Assembly: GCA_918241715.1 (NCBI GenBank)
Contig: CAKJYB010000022.1
Location: 1-53,818, forward strand
From: Clostridiales bacterium
GTDB taxonomy: Bacteria > Bacillota > Clostridia > Christensenellales > UBA1242
Length of the DNA stretch: 53,818 bases
Reading direction: 5' to 3'
Both the position numbers and the translations under genes were made by a program. Positions 14,171 through 29,100 of this stretch are shown piece by piece. The first letter of the stretch is position 1. Every line of letters begins with the position of its first letter. Below the pieces are notes generated by a model that worked only from the letters and a program-made list of their open reading frames with translations, did no database searches and was not told where the DNA came from.

Positions 14171-17100
14171 TTATTTTACAGACATTTTTTCCATACGCTT
14201 TTTGTTTCTCTTAGCAATATAGATGATTGTGATTGCTGTTCCTGTCAAAGCCAAAACGGCAGCACCAATGAGATACCAATACCAAACTTCAGCTTTGCCA
14301 CCTTCAATCACGGCTCTTTCTCCAATCACACCAAACAATCCGTCATAACTTGTATCTACATACAAATATGGGTTGTAAATTGCCGTAACCTGATGTTTGT
14401 TGAAATTGAAACGTCCGTTAAAGGCGTGTTCGATTGTTCCGATTGGCGTCCAGAATTCTGCCCCAATCTTTAAATCTTTCTTCAAAACATAACTTGCTTC
14501 GCTATAGTATTCTCCATACAAATTTTTTGCTCCGGAGTTTACTTTTTGCATCACAAACACAAGTTCTTCCACGCTGGAAATCTCATAAGGGTTTCTCTTT
14601 GTTCCTTCTCCTTCAAGGTTTACTTCAACAACTTTTTCTTCCCAAAGAAGTCTTCTAAACATAACTTGAAGTCTCAAAGTTCCCACAACTTGATTTTCTT
14701 CAATATATTCTGTTGTAAGTGAGATTTTTCCTTTGTCATAGAATGGCATAAGGTCGATTTCTCTTTCTCCAATTCCAATGACAATCGTGTCGATTGAATA
14801 TCTTGGATTTACTTCAAATCCAATTGTCATGTCTTGTCCACGATCCATTCTAAACATGTTTGTTCTGCGTGAATTGTACAACACAAATCCTGCCAAGTTT
14901 ACGTTGTCGGCATCAACTGCATTCAAGCCCTTTTGTTCTTCAACAAAATCTCTATTTACATAAATTGCCATGATTTCGTTTTGGAAGTTTGGAAGAAGTC
15001 TTATGTAGTGGTTTTCTGACATTTCTGGAGAAATTGTAAGTTCGAAATAATACTTTCCGTCAGCATATCTTGTGTGTCTTACGTCGTCTCTGTTCCAAAG
15101 TGCAGCAAACCCACCATCAATTTCAACTGCAAAGGTAACCACGTCTCCAACTTTCACTTCGATTTCGTTGAGAAGAATTGTAAAGACGTTTCTTATCTTT
15201 GAGCCGATTCTAAACGAACGTGAAGTGTTGTTGATTGATGTCGCAATTGCAGACATGATTTGTCCATGTGTATAGTCATAAGGCACTTCATTTCCAAGAG
15301 AATCCTGACTTGTAAACTTGATTGTTACATAGTCCCCTTGCAAATTCATAACAAAAGTTGTTTTTGCTGTCACATAGAGTCTGTCCCACTCTGGCGCAAT
15401 CGAACTTCTGCCACTTGTGATGTTGTTCCATCTTACAAATGTGTAGCCTTCTTTTGGAACAGCTCTAAGCATGAATGGGATTGTTGAATCAACATAACCT
15501 GCTCTCAAAAGAGCTTCTGCTTGTGTGTCTTTTGTCTCTTGGACAATATCGTAGTATCCTTCACCACCATAGACAACAACGTCAATCTTTACGTAGTAAA
15601 CAACTTGAATGTTTACTTCAACAATTGCGTCAAGTTCGTTTGTTACCCAAGGAACTGATGTCTGGCTTGTAGAAACTGGTTTCAGCACTTCGCCATTCTT
15701 GTTCTTTTGTGAAATCACAAACTTATAGAACTTGTATCCGTCCATTTCTGGCGCCGTGATGTTTATTGAAGTGTTGAATGCAACTTCAATATAGTATGGA
15801 GAATCCTTGTAGAACCAAGAATTTGTATAATCAACACCTTCAACCATGTCTTGTGCTGTGATAAGTGTTGGCACAGATGGAACAAGAGTGAAGATTATTC
15901 TTGTCTTAAGGTATGACCAATATAGGAAGATGGAAATTTCCATATCTCCTGTTTGTTCGTTTATACGTGCGTTTGTTGTAAGTTTGTAAGTAGAACTTCC
16001 GATATCATAATAATATCCTGTGTCTTGCCACAAAAGTGATGGAAGTCCGTCAGAATTGATGTATCTTACGCCTGCACCATTTTCATAACTGAAGAAGCCT
16101 TCGTAGGTGTATCCTTGCTTGTTGAGTTTAAGGTTGAGTTTTCCACCTGCATAAACAAGTCTGTCGTCATAGACAGAAATGTTTCCTTCATTTGTCTTGT
16201 TTACATTTATGAGTTTGCTGTATTCAACATTTCTGATTGTCGCAAGAACGCTTCCGTCTTCAACAAGGTGAACGACATATCTTCTTGGAGTTATCACAAC
16301 CCTGATTGTTGCTTCTTCAAAATAGTCTGCAACAACAAATGTTATCACTCCCATATATCCCGTTGTGTAAATGTCCATCTCTTCAAACGCAACACTGCTT
16401 GCAACAACAAGTCCACTTTCGTCAACAAACTGAATGTTGTCTGGGTCAATAAGATATCCCATGTCGATATATGCGTAAATCTTGAATGAACTATCTGTGT
16501 AAGCAGACATTTCGATTGTTGAATATCCAATACCTGAAGAGAACACTTTTCTTGGTTCTGCTGTTTCATAATTGAATGCTCCACCATCAACAGAGTCTTC
16601 TTCGACAGCAAAATCAATGCTTATCTTGTTGAGTGTTGGTCTAAACAAAACTGAGATTTCGCAATTCTCTCCACCAACAACGCCAACAATTTTGTAAATT
16701 GCATCGCCATCGTCTGCATCAGCTATTCTTGAAACGTTCATATTTTCGTTTTCAAATGCAATTCCATAGAAGACAAATCCTGCTCTTTCAAGTTTTGCCC
16801 TGATAAAGATTTCTTCTCCTGTGCATGCAATAATTGTAAATTCTTTGTTGTTTACAAGTTCTCCGTCAGTATAGTCGTCCAAACTATAGTGAACTCTTGT
16901 TCCTTCAACATAGCCATATTCGTTTACGTCAGCACCTTCTCCGTCAACAAGTTTGATTGATCCAACATTTCTGTTTTCTTCTCTCTCTCCTTCAACGTCG
17001 ATTTCTGTCTTTACAAAGACTCTTGAGCTCAATGCTCTTACAACCATATATATAGTGATTTCTGTTTGCTCTTCGTCAAGTCCCAATGTGGAGATATTTA

Positions 17101-20100
17101 TATAACCCCTTGAATTTCCATCGTCTTTTGAAAGGTAAACAAAGTCTTCGCCATTTTTATATCCGTGTCCATAGAATCTATATCCTACAGGTGTATCATA
17201 ATATATGTTTTTGCTGGAGCCATAGTAAATGCTTGTCTTTGTTATACTCTTTGTCTTTTCTTCGTCTTCAAAATATTCTTCTCCAACGTTTTCAATTTCG
17301 TCGTAGTGCGTTTCCAGCATTTCAGGGTCCATATATTCGCTGTAAAGTGTGTAGTAGTTCAAGGTCTTCAATGTTACGTTGATTTTGATTGCAGAGAATA
17401 TTGCATAAATCGTTTCGTCGTCTTCAATTGTATATGTTGTGTTTCTGTCGTTGCTAAATACAATCGTTCCGTTTTTGCTCCAACCAGCAAAGTTGTAAAT
17501 CACATTTGAAGAAACAAATGCAAGTTCTATTTCTTCTCCAAATTCTTTTGTGATTGTCATTGTGTTGTTGTCTGCAATTTTTACTCTGTTTTGTTCTTCA
17601 AAAACTTGTTGCTTGCTGTCGTTGATGGATATAACTTCAAGCGTGATTGTATAACTTTCTATTTCTTCTTCAAAAGTTATTTCTCCATCAATCAAAATGT
17701 TTGAAATGGTGATTTCATAATATTTTTCTTCAAGTATTGTTGTCTCTTGAATATCAACGTCATATCCACTTTGTGTTTGATACGTTCCAACTCTGTAGCC
17801 GTGTTTGTATTTTACAACAAACGTCAAATCTTCTCCTGTTGGAACTTCGATTGAAATGTCTTCAAAGTTGTAATAGTTTCTCTCTTGATATACAAAAGAT
17901 TCAATATTTTCTGGGTTTTCAAATCCAACTGCAACATAGTGTTTGTCTTCCTGTGTTTCAAATGTAAATGCAACATTTCCAAGAATTCCAGAAATTTCAA
18001 GTGTCAACACTCCACCGGTCAAATCTTCGTCAATGTCAAGTGTGTCAACAGAAACGCTGTATCCACTTATCAAATAGCCTGTTGCGCCGTGAACAACCAT
18101 TCTTATTGTTCTGCCGGTTTCAACAGCAAATCTGTTTGCTGAAATTATGATTTCTTCTTCACCTTCTGTTATGTCATAGGCTTGAACAACTCCAACATTT
18201 TCACCGGAGTAAACAACAATGTTTTCGTCTGCCCTTGCTCTGATTGTGTAAGAATAATCTCTGCCAGGCATAATCACAACAAAGTAAATTTGTTCTCCCC
18301 TTGTGTAAGACGAAATCTCTTCTGGAAGTTCGCTTGCACTTGGAATGTGATATCCGTTGTTTGCTTTCACAATAAATGTGAGTGTTTCGTTGAATTGAAG
18401 TTCTGTTTCGTAAGAAGTAATTTCTTGCTCTTCAAACTCCATTGTTCCGTTTTCGATTTCAAGAGTAAGTGTGAAACTTGCAATCTCCCATCTTGCTGTA
18501 AGTGTGTGGGTGTTTGTTGTCGCCATCACATCACTTCCAATCACTCTCTGTCCGTTGTAGTTATACCAGCCCAAGAAGTTGTATCCTTCTCTTTCTGGTG
18601 TTTCAACCCAACCGGCTGAAGTGTTGTATGCACTTTCAAATGCAACTGCAATATTTTCTGTCAAGTCGTTGTAGCCATAATTGAGTGTTACCACAACCCC
18701 AACAGATTCAAAGTTTGGCGTCAAAGTCAAAACTTGATCGTTTTCTCCAACAACCAAATCTTGCAAAACAACATCTTCAAATTGTTCTGGCAAATATGTT
18801 GTTCCGGCTATGGTGATAGAATTTAATACATAACCAACTCTTTCAAGTCCAACATCTTCAAGTGAAGTCTCTCCAAGTTCAAAATAATTTGTCGTCCAAA
18901 TAATTTTTCCTTCGTCTTCAACAAATCCATCAATGTTTGTGCTTGTGTTTTCTGGGTCTGTTGTTGGGATTTCCACTCTCACGCTTTGAGCTTTAAATCT
19001 TACAACAATGTTGTAGCTCTTTGTCATTTTTGAAATTGTAAGTGTTGCTGTTGCTCCATCTCTTGTTACATTTACGAACATCGCCCCAGCCGTGTCATAT
19101 TTGTATCCTTCGTCTGCATCATAGAATCCAACATATGTGCAGTGTTCAAGTGGTGTTGCAAGAATTGAAACTTCTCTGTTGTATCCTGAAACAATCGTTC
19201 CGGCTCTGTCGATAACTTCTCCACCACTCTCTGCCGTTCCATAAGCAGCAGTTCTGCCATTTTCGTCTGCAATTCTTACATTTATTGAATATTCAACTTC
19301 TGACCAATCGGCTGTGAATGTAATAATTGGGTTTTCGTTTTCAAGATAATACATTCCCGCAATATTGTCTGTATCATCTCTCATAAGTTTGTTTAGAAGT
19401 GAAACTGAAGCAGCGTTGTTTCCAACATAGAAATCGAAAATTTCGTTTTCGTATGCTGTTTTAAGCAACAATTCTTCTGCAAGAGCACTTAAGAATTCGT
19501 ATTTTTGAGAATTTTCTTCCACGTTTGTAAACCTAAGCATCCAAGCCTTAAACGTATAACCTGTATAGCCTGAAAGTGATGTTGGGAAGTTTTCTATAAA
19601 CATTGTATCATTTTCGTATGAGTTTGATGTGATGTAAGAAATTGACACAAATGGGAATGCAAGTTTTGTTATGGTCTTGATTCCTGCAATTTCTGTGTTG
19701 GAGTGAACTGCCGTGCTTCCGTTTGCATTGTAGTCAAATCTTAAAGATACAACAATTGGTTCAATAACACCATAACTCCAATTTGTAATTCTGTAGTTGT
19801 CTGCATCTGCTCCACCAAGGGTTAATTCAACTTCAATCGTGTTTCCTATGTCATAAGAAGCATATTCGGCGCTTTCCAAATATACTGCATCTCCAGTCAA
19901 AACACCATCAAGAGCAAACTTGTCAACTCCACCTTCTTGAATTGAGCAGTTTGTGTTTCCATCATATTTCTTTGTAAACGCTTCTCCCAAGGTGCCTGAA
20001 GTTGCTGTGTAAGAAATGTCTTTCTTTGAAACTACAACTTTTGCTTCATTTGAATAAACAAGTTTCTCAACACCATCAACATTGAATGTTGGGCTGAAGT

Positions 20101-23100
20101 CTTTTATGTCGGTTGAGACTTCTATTCTATATTCTCCAACTTTGGCCTTGTTTGCTGTCGAAGTTTGTTCTCCAACAACGTGCAATCTGATGTCAATTCT
20201 TGTCATGTCATAGCCGGTCAAATCAATTTCTTCGTCGTATGTATAATCAAATGACAAGGTATAATCTTCTCCATAAACGATTCTTACAGAGTTGATGTAA
20301 ATCTTCATTTCGGCTTTTTCAATTGTTCCGTTTACCTGTGTTTCATCTGCAGTTAAAGTCAAAATTTGATAGTTTGAAACAACTTCATTTTCTCCAACAA
20401 GTTCTGCTTGAACAACATAGTTTTGTCCAACATACCTTGCTCTTTCAGCATTTTTGAAGAATTCAATCTTAAGTCCAACTTCTTCGCCGTCAACAACTCC
20501 GTCAACAAGTTCGTCTGCATCTTCATAAATGTAAATTGCATCTTTGTTGTCGAATGTTCTTGTGATTGTCTCTTCTTTAAATCTAAGTTCCTTTGGATTT
20601 ATCACAATGTTGTTGTAAACCTGACCAGTCTTCATGAGTGAGACATTATAGTTTTCTGCTTGAGCACTTTCGCACAAATATCTGTATATTCCAACATTTT
20701 TTACTTCTTCTTCTGCAAAACTTAAAACCGAAGTCAAATTTTGAAGAGTTTTTGCTGTTTTTACATATTTGCTTCCGTCATAAATGTAAGTGTTTAATGC
20801 AAACATTTTTTCGTTTGCTCCATCTGTGATAACCAATTTGTATTCGTCAGAAACTTTTCTTACTTGCAATTGGTTGTAGATGTTTCCATCATAAGCAAAT
20901 GCAACACTTTCTGCTGTCGAACTTGTGATTTCTTCTTCGTTTGAAAGGAGTAAGAACACAACAACTGAAGATTTTGTGATTCTATACATTCCGTCGCTGT
21001 TATCTGTTGTAGAACTAATCACAAAGTTTGGATCTGTTGTTGTGCTTGACAAAGCCCTATAGAATCCAACGTTCAATCCGTTTTGTCTTGTTACCTGAAG
21101 AACAACATCTTCAAAAATTGGTGTACGATATGTATAGTTGAATGTGTTTGGATTTGTTTCACCATATTCTACAGAAACAACTCCACTTGTTTCAAACACA
21201 ACATCAAGTGCATATTTTGAAACAACAAGTTTTACAGAGTTGTCAAATGTAAGATTGTAGTTGTCAGAACTTCCTGTCATTTGCAAACTATATTGCCCTG
21301 CAAACAAATAGTTCCATTGTGTGCTGTATGTTGCGCCAACAATTGTAAACTCAATATTATATTCGCTTGTGCCAACTTTGTTGTCTCCACAATAAACGCT
21401 AAACTGCAACGTGCTTGTGTTTGACAAATCTCCATAGGTATATTGAAGATTGTCAATTGTTACTACGGCAGTTTGTTTTGTTATGTCTCCCGTCATTGAA
21501 GCGCTTGAAAGTTGATAATTTCCTGCATCCTCCCCAACAAGTGAAAGTGAGATATTTTTGTTTGTTCCAACATTTGCATTTTCAAATCTTGCAACAATTG
21601 AAACGTCGTCTTCTCCAACTTTTTCTGCAAAAGTTGTGATAGTGTAATTCATGTTTCCGTCATAAATTTTTGAAACTGACAAGTTTGAAACATTTATCGC
21701 TTTCTTTTCAATTTCAAAGTTGTAATCTTGTTTAAAGATAATTATTGGATAAGAATTTGACCTTGTGTAAATTGCAAGTTTGTTTGTTCCTGCAGTTGTA
21801 AATTCTGTCTGTCTTATCTCTTGCCCCTGTCCATCTCTTGCTGGGCTGTATACTTCAATTTCGCTGAAATCTGATATTGTGATTTGTGTTGACTCCTCCC
21901 AGAATGTCAAGGCAGAAGTGTATGTGTTTGCTCCATTTGAAATTTCAAATGTTTGCGTTGAAAGATTTACAGAAAACTCATATTCGCTTCCGTTGTATGT
22001 TTGTGTCAAAATTCCAGTATTTACAATTCTTGCTTCAACAATATTGTTGTTTGCCAAAATTTCAAGACCTTCATTTGTTGGAACAGAAACCAAAACGCTT
22101 CCGTTTGCAAATGATGTCGTCTCTGGTTGAAGATTATAGAAGTGGTCGGCAATAAGTTGTGATGGGTTTGTAATTCCATAAGTATAATAACTTAAAGTGA
22201 TTGAATCCCCCGTCTCACTTATTGTCATTGGAACATCAACATAATTGTCTGTTCTGGTTGCAGGAGCAACAACCTTAAATGCCCCTTTGTTTAAGTTTTT
22301 AACAACGTTGAGAGGTGCCACTTGAATTTGTGGCTCTGTGATTGAAACGTCAAAATCTTCAAACGTTGCAGAAACATCAATTGTGTACGTTCCCACATAC
22401 AGACAGCCAGCTGTGTTTGCTTGTGCCAAACTTGGAAGAGCATATGAAATGGTGTATCTCTCTTCGTTTAATAAGTTTGTAACATTCTGTCCGTTTGCAT
22501 AAAGCACAATGCTTTGCAAAAGTGATTCAAAATTGTTTTCTCTTACTTCACCATAAACATAACTTGCTTTTGTTGTTGCAATTGTTCCTGTTGCAGAAAG
22601 TTTTGAAATGGTTGCTGTCGTTGATGGTGCGCTAAGTTCATAGTTTGCGATGTTTTCTTCTCCAGTTCCAACAACGTTCAACAAAACGTTTACGCTTGGG
22701 TTTGCGTAAGGTGATTCGTATGTTGCAAGAATATAAACATCTTCATAATTTTCAATTGATGGAATGACATCTCCGTTTAAATCAATATAAGCAATTGTCT
22801 TTCCATCATACACCTTGTCAAGATTGAAAGTTTCTACATCAAGTTCTTGCTTTTTGATTGTAAATTGATATCCGGTTTCAAATCTTATTGTTGTATAGTA
22901 ATTTGAAATCTGTTGTCCAAGATTGAATGTGTATGCATAAACGCCACAATCAATTGCGTGTGCAATATCAACTGAGTTGTTGAAGTATGGTGTTATGTCT
23001 GATACCTTTGTCTTGAGAATGTTTAAGATTGTAGAATTTGTTATTTCTTTTTGATTTGCAACGTCGTAGAGTTTGAGTTGGATATCTTTTATCTTTGTTT

Positions 23101-26100
23101 CGCCGTTGAAGATTTGCAACTTAAACGAATCTGTAAGTGCAATTGTGTATCCATCTGGGTTGTAAACAACTTCAAGGTTTTCTCTTGTTGAAGCATCAGT
23201 TTCGTAAGAAAGTTTGATTTCTCCAGCGCATGAAATTGTAAATGTTCCAACAACAATTGTTGTGTCTGGTGTTGAATTTTCAAAAATCACATCTTCACCA
23301 CAAACAATCGTGTAGTTTCCTTTGCTTTGAGAAGCCACATCTTTCAAATACAATCTGTATTCTCCAATATCTTCTCCGGCCTGTCTTGAAAATTCTATTT
23401 CAAGTTCTTCAAATCCCGTGCTGAATGTCTGCTTTATGTCTTCATTGTCTCCGTTGAAATACTTTCCTTTTGGAGAAATTTCTCCGTCAATATCAAGCAC
23501 AAATGGAGTGATTTCAAACACAAAGTCAAAATCAAGTTCTGTTCCACTTTCAACAACATAATAGTCTGTGTTGTAGGAAAGGTGTATTGAATATTGTCCA
23601 ACATTTACCATTTCGTCAACAACATTTCCACCCTTGGTTGTTTCTGCACTCAAAACGTCGTCTGTTGTAAAGAACACTTCTTCCATGTCAGGGAGTTGAT
23701 AGTATTCTCCCGTCTCATTATTGTATCTCAAATATCTTACATCAATTGTCCAATCTTGAGAGTGGTTATAACTATCATAAATTGCTGTATCTTCTCCAAC
23801 AAGTTCTATCTGTGTGATTTTGTGTGGCATCAAGTTTATTGTAAATTCAACCACAGCATCTTCTGCGTCTGTTGGGTTTGGAACAACATTTTTAAATCTT
23901 TCTTTTACTTTGGCAGAAATCGTCAAAGAATATTCTCCACTATCTGTTGTGATACCACCATTTTCAAGAGACAAATTTTCTCCTTCAGAAACAATTTGTG
24001 TGCCTTTCTTCCATACGTAAGTGTATGTAAACAAGTCGTTGCTTTTGTTTGTTATGGAAACAATTTCTTCCATGCTGTATTGATAAAGCGTTCCAACTTG
24101 CAAGTTTATTGTCTCAACTTTTTGTTCTGTCAAAATGTCCCCAATTTTCCAAACAACATCAAGTTCCAGTCTTGCATGCTTTTCAGTCAAACCCTTAAAC
24201 GTGTCTGATGGTCCTGTAAAGAGTGTTGTATAGTCAATTGCAACGCCCGTTGTGTCTTTAAGATTGAATGTAACAAATTCAAATCCACCTTCGTTTGGAA
24301 TAAACAAATCGTCTATAGTCGAAACCCCAAGTTTCAAAACGGATCTCTCAACAGAACGTGTTGGATAATCTTCTGGGAAGTTTAGATTGTATACCACTTC
24401 AACCAAATCTGTAAATGTTGCATAGTAGTTTACTTCCGTCTCTTTATCTTCGTTCATTTCGATTCCGTTTGTAAGAATGTCAAATCCACCATTTTCTTCA
24501 AATGGTCCATCAACATCTCTAAGTATGGTGTCTGACCACTTGTGGAATCTTATGTTTTCTGTGATATATTTTGTGGTCAAAACAACTGAAATACGTTTTA
24601 CAACCTTGTGTGCAAAAATCGATACATTGTTGTCGTTGTTGTGAACAATTTTAAAGAGAACCATTCCACCAGCCGACACTCTGTATTCTTTTTCTTCAAG
24701 GAAGTCGTCGCTTCTCTCCTGCTTCCACTTTGTTGGATCGGTTTGTGCTGAAGGATCGCTTCCGGTATAGTAAGCAACCCCAATAATTCTGAGAAGATTT
24801 TGCGCAACATCTGTGCTTATTTCCGTAGATGTTCTTTGCCCTTGACTTGTTGTAAGGTATTGTGCAGAAATGTTTACTCTATAGAAATCTTTTGTTGAAA
24901 GAATCTTATAGATGTCATTTTTGTCTGCAAGCACTTTAAATCTGTCAGAAACAAATTGATATTCGTTTCCAACCTTTCTGTAAATATCCACATTTGAATA
25001 ATACAAAACATTTTCCACGCCAAATGCTGTGTAGTCTGTATCAACTCTTCCAGATCCACCATTTGATGTGTAAAGTTTTGCTTTCATAAACAAATCGTCA
25101 GTGATTTGATAATAAGTCTGTCCTTCAACAGCTTCAGCTTCATTTCTTCCAACAAACCATTCAATGTCTGCACAAGAAAGAGTTTCGTCATAGTAAGAAT
25201 AGCCACTAGACTCTGAATTTGCAACTTGAAGAATTTGTGGCAAGATATATATTGAAGCGATTTCAAAATATGTGTTTCCATTTTCGTCTTCTAAAAGGCT
25301 GTAGTTGTTTAATGTCTCTTCACTTGCAGAGAAATAGATGTATAATTCTGCAGTTGAATTTGCTTCAATTCCACTTGCATTTCCATTTATTTTTACAGAA
25401 GAAATTGAAAGTTCACTTCTTATCTTTGAATCAGAAACATCTCCATCAACACTCTTAAATTTGAATGCTGATGTATAGTCAGAGATATCTCTTCTTTTTC
25501 CATTGTCTGTGTAAATATATGAAGAAACAAATCTTAAATTAGAGATTGTTCTTTCGGCATCTTCTTGATGTGCATCATAATATGTTTGATAATCTGAATA
25601 TTTCCAATTTTTGTATGTGAGATAATCTGCATCAACAAGTTGATTATAGAATTTTAGCATTACAAATTTGTAGATGTTTTCGTCGCTTGCTGAATTTGCT
25701 GTGTTGTCATGATCTCTTATATAATCAGCAAAATTTTCAATGTTTGTAAAGGCTTGAATTGTCTGATATTCTGCGTCTGAAACAAGCCCTTTCATTATAT
25801 TTTTTACGCTTGCAAGTTTTACAAGATTTTCGTCAATAGATGCTTCCGTGTCAATTGATGCTTTCAACACTCCTACACTGAATGTGTGGATTTCTTCAAT
25901 TATTGTTCCACAATTATAATATTCTGCATTGTCTTCTACAACAATCTTAAATGTCTTTGTGTAAACTCCGGCATCTCTTACAGAAAATTCTGTTTCTTCT
26001 TCGTCGTTGAGATACATTGTAAGTGTTGCATGTAGTTCGTCTGAAATTGTTATTTCAAGCAATCCTGACGCTGAATTGAAAGCAACGTTTTGATATCCGT

Positions 26101-29100
26101 TATATACAAAACTGCTTCCCTCTGTCGTAAGAAAACTTCCAACATAAACAAGTTGGCTTTCTGCAGTATATTTCAATTCTTCAATTTGGCTTTCAAATGA
26201 AATGCTGTAATCACCATCAAATTCCCAAGCAACATACAAGTTGAGATTTGGTTCGTCCGTCTGTGTCAAATCACATGTTTCAATATATTGATCAAAGATT
26301 GTGTCTTCTGCTATTTGGTTTCTTCCGGCAATTTCTGTGCTGTTTGCATATATTCCCAAAAATCTGAAATCTTTTCTTGTTGGAATTCTGTTTGTTGCAT
26401 AGTCGGCATAGATGTTTGCAAAGGTTGAATCATAGACGATGTCATAGTCTTCATACCCTTCACCTTCCGTCTTTCTTACGCCATTTTTATAATAAACGTT
26501 TGCGCTGTTTTGATATACTCTGACTTTGTAGTGTCTTGCTTCCCAAACGGCAACAAGTGTGATTTCTCCATCATAGATATATTTTCCGTCCGCATCAAAA
26601 TAGTCGCCTTCACAAAATACGAATTCGCTTCCGTCTTTTTCAATCACGTAAGGTCCAAGTGGAGATTCTTCGTCAACATACAATTTCCAACCAAGCAAAT
26701 CATAGCCGACACGATCAACCTGTGGAATGTTTGGCAAAGTTTGGTCAAAGAAAACATTGACAACGTTGCTGCTTCCCGGTGCAAACGTTCCATCGTTTGC
26801 ATTGAAGTTTATATTATAGTTGTTTGCACTCCATCTGAAATAAATGTGCACAACATTCTTGTCGTCTCCTTCGTCATGGACGCTTTCAAAAATGTCATTT
26901 CCAAGCAAAATGTTGTTGTCAAACAACACAACTTCTTGCCCGTTGTTGCCCGTGTATGCCATAAACTCTGTTTGTGCAAGCTCTCTGTATCCCGTTCTTC
27001 TGCTAAAATGTTCTCTAAGGTTAAATCCTGCATCAGAACTTCCAAAACTTGATATATCGGTTATATCAACTTCTTCTCCAAAACGAGAAGTATATTTGGT
27101 CAAAGATGCAAAAGCTCCTGTATTGTTTGTTGTCTCTTGGTTTTCTGTGTTGTAAACATGGCCGTTTCTTCCATCTCCATATTCATTTAAAAGTCCTGTT
27201 CCAGAGTGGAAAACAAGGGTGATTTCTTTTCTTACAACAACTGGCACAAGATAGTATGATTGAGAAACTCTTCCTTGATATTCGTATGCCCTTTGAGTCA
27301 TTCTGTCAACAAGGAAATTGAAGTTATAACTTGCCAAAACATCTTCGCTTTCCCAATAGTCATGGTTGGCATCATACCTTACTGGAACAACTTCCCCCTC
27401 ATCGTTTACACAATAGATTCTATAGCCGGCGTATTCGTATCCGGCCGCATTTTCTCCTGTAAGTGCTGTTATTGAAACGCCTTTGTATGCAGTGTTTTCA
27501 AGTCCTATAGTATATGTATATTGATTTGGGCTCAAACCAGAAACGCCCGATTCAATGCCAAGCTCTTGATATGTTGCAATCTGTCCATTTGACTTGTCCC
27601 AAATTTGATTTTGATAAAGTTCAAAATTGATCACTTTTCTTGTAAAGACTGAACGCACGTTCATTACAAAATCTGCACATTCACACGCAATAAACATGTC
27701 AGAATAAACAAATTCAAGTGTCGTCGATGTGTCATCATACTCAACGATTTGTATTGCGTTTGTTCTGTTACCATTTACAACTTCAAACCATCTCAAGAAA
27801 TATGCGTGATTTGGTGCTACAACTTTCACTCTGATTTTTGAATTGAATGCAAACTTGTTGCTTGCCCTGTTGTCCGTATATGCCGTCCCCGTTGAAACGC
27901 CCGTTGGTCTTGTATAATAATCAAACGTTTTTGCATTTTCTTCGTCCCAAACCATGACCCCATCAACTTCTTTTTGTGAAATTATTTCCATGTCAGTATA
28001 TTTCATTGTTTGGGTGTTTAAGATTCCATCAATTGTTGTATTAAAATTGATGTCGTATTTTACTTCTTCGCAGACAATTCTTACAATGTATCTTGCTGCA
28101 GGGAAACTTGTATCGTAATTAAACGAAATCTCATTTATGTTGTTTTGCGTGTCAAAAGTCCCCGGGTCGTCAAGTCCGTTTATTTCATATTGACTGCTTT
28201 CGTCTCCCCCTTCAGGAATTTCTTTTGCAGGGTTTATGAAGAAAACTTGATTGTTGAGATATACGCTATTTGGTCTGTCTGCGTCCTGTTTAAACCTGTA
28301 ATATTCCGATGGGTTAACTACAAACTTGAATGTTCCTGCCTGCTCAACATCATACATTGTGTGTTCTGCAACAATTGTTGGTGCATTTTCCAAAATCTTT
28401 TTGTAGCCGGTGATATTTCCTTCTCCATCTTTTTCTTCCAAAACAAATTCAAATGACAAGTCAACGATTGTCGCTTTGCTTGAAATGGAATAATCTTTGT
28501 TTGAATATTCCACTGCACCTGTAAAAACTGCATATCCTTTTGAATTGTTTGTTTGTCCTGCACTGGTTACTGGAATAATAGTTGCAGAATACCTGTTTGC
28601 TGGTACGTCTTCGTCGTGATCCTTATCAATCCTTTTTCGTAGCCCACCTTGTATGGAAATCGTGTCTCTTATATCTTTTGCCATGGCTATAAACACAAAA
28701 TCTTGATTGTAGAAATATTGGAACGAATACTTTGCATTTCCATCTTCTATAGTTTTTACAATTTTTACAATTGTGTCTTGAATGGAAGTTGACAAAACTC
28801 TTCCATTAGCCCCTATTTGTGGTGAGCTGTTTAACAGATAGACAGCTCTCAGCCCGTCTCCATCGTCTGAAAACAGATAATTTCTCTCACCAAAAGAAAC
28901 GATGTTGTCAGCATTTTCTGAAAAATTTGTGATTGAAAGATTTTCAAATGCGTTGTCATTTGAAATCAATCTCAAGGTGTCAAAATTAAATCCAACATAC
29001 CTTTCGTCTTCACCGGAGAATGTTATTCCATATTCTTCCCCGTATATACTTACCTTTTTGCCAACAACATCATATTTTGGTCCAATGGCAAAATTAAAAT

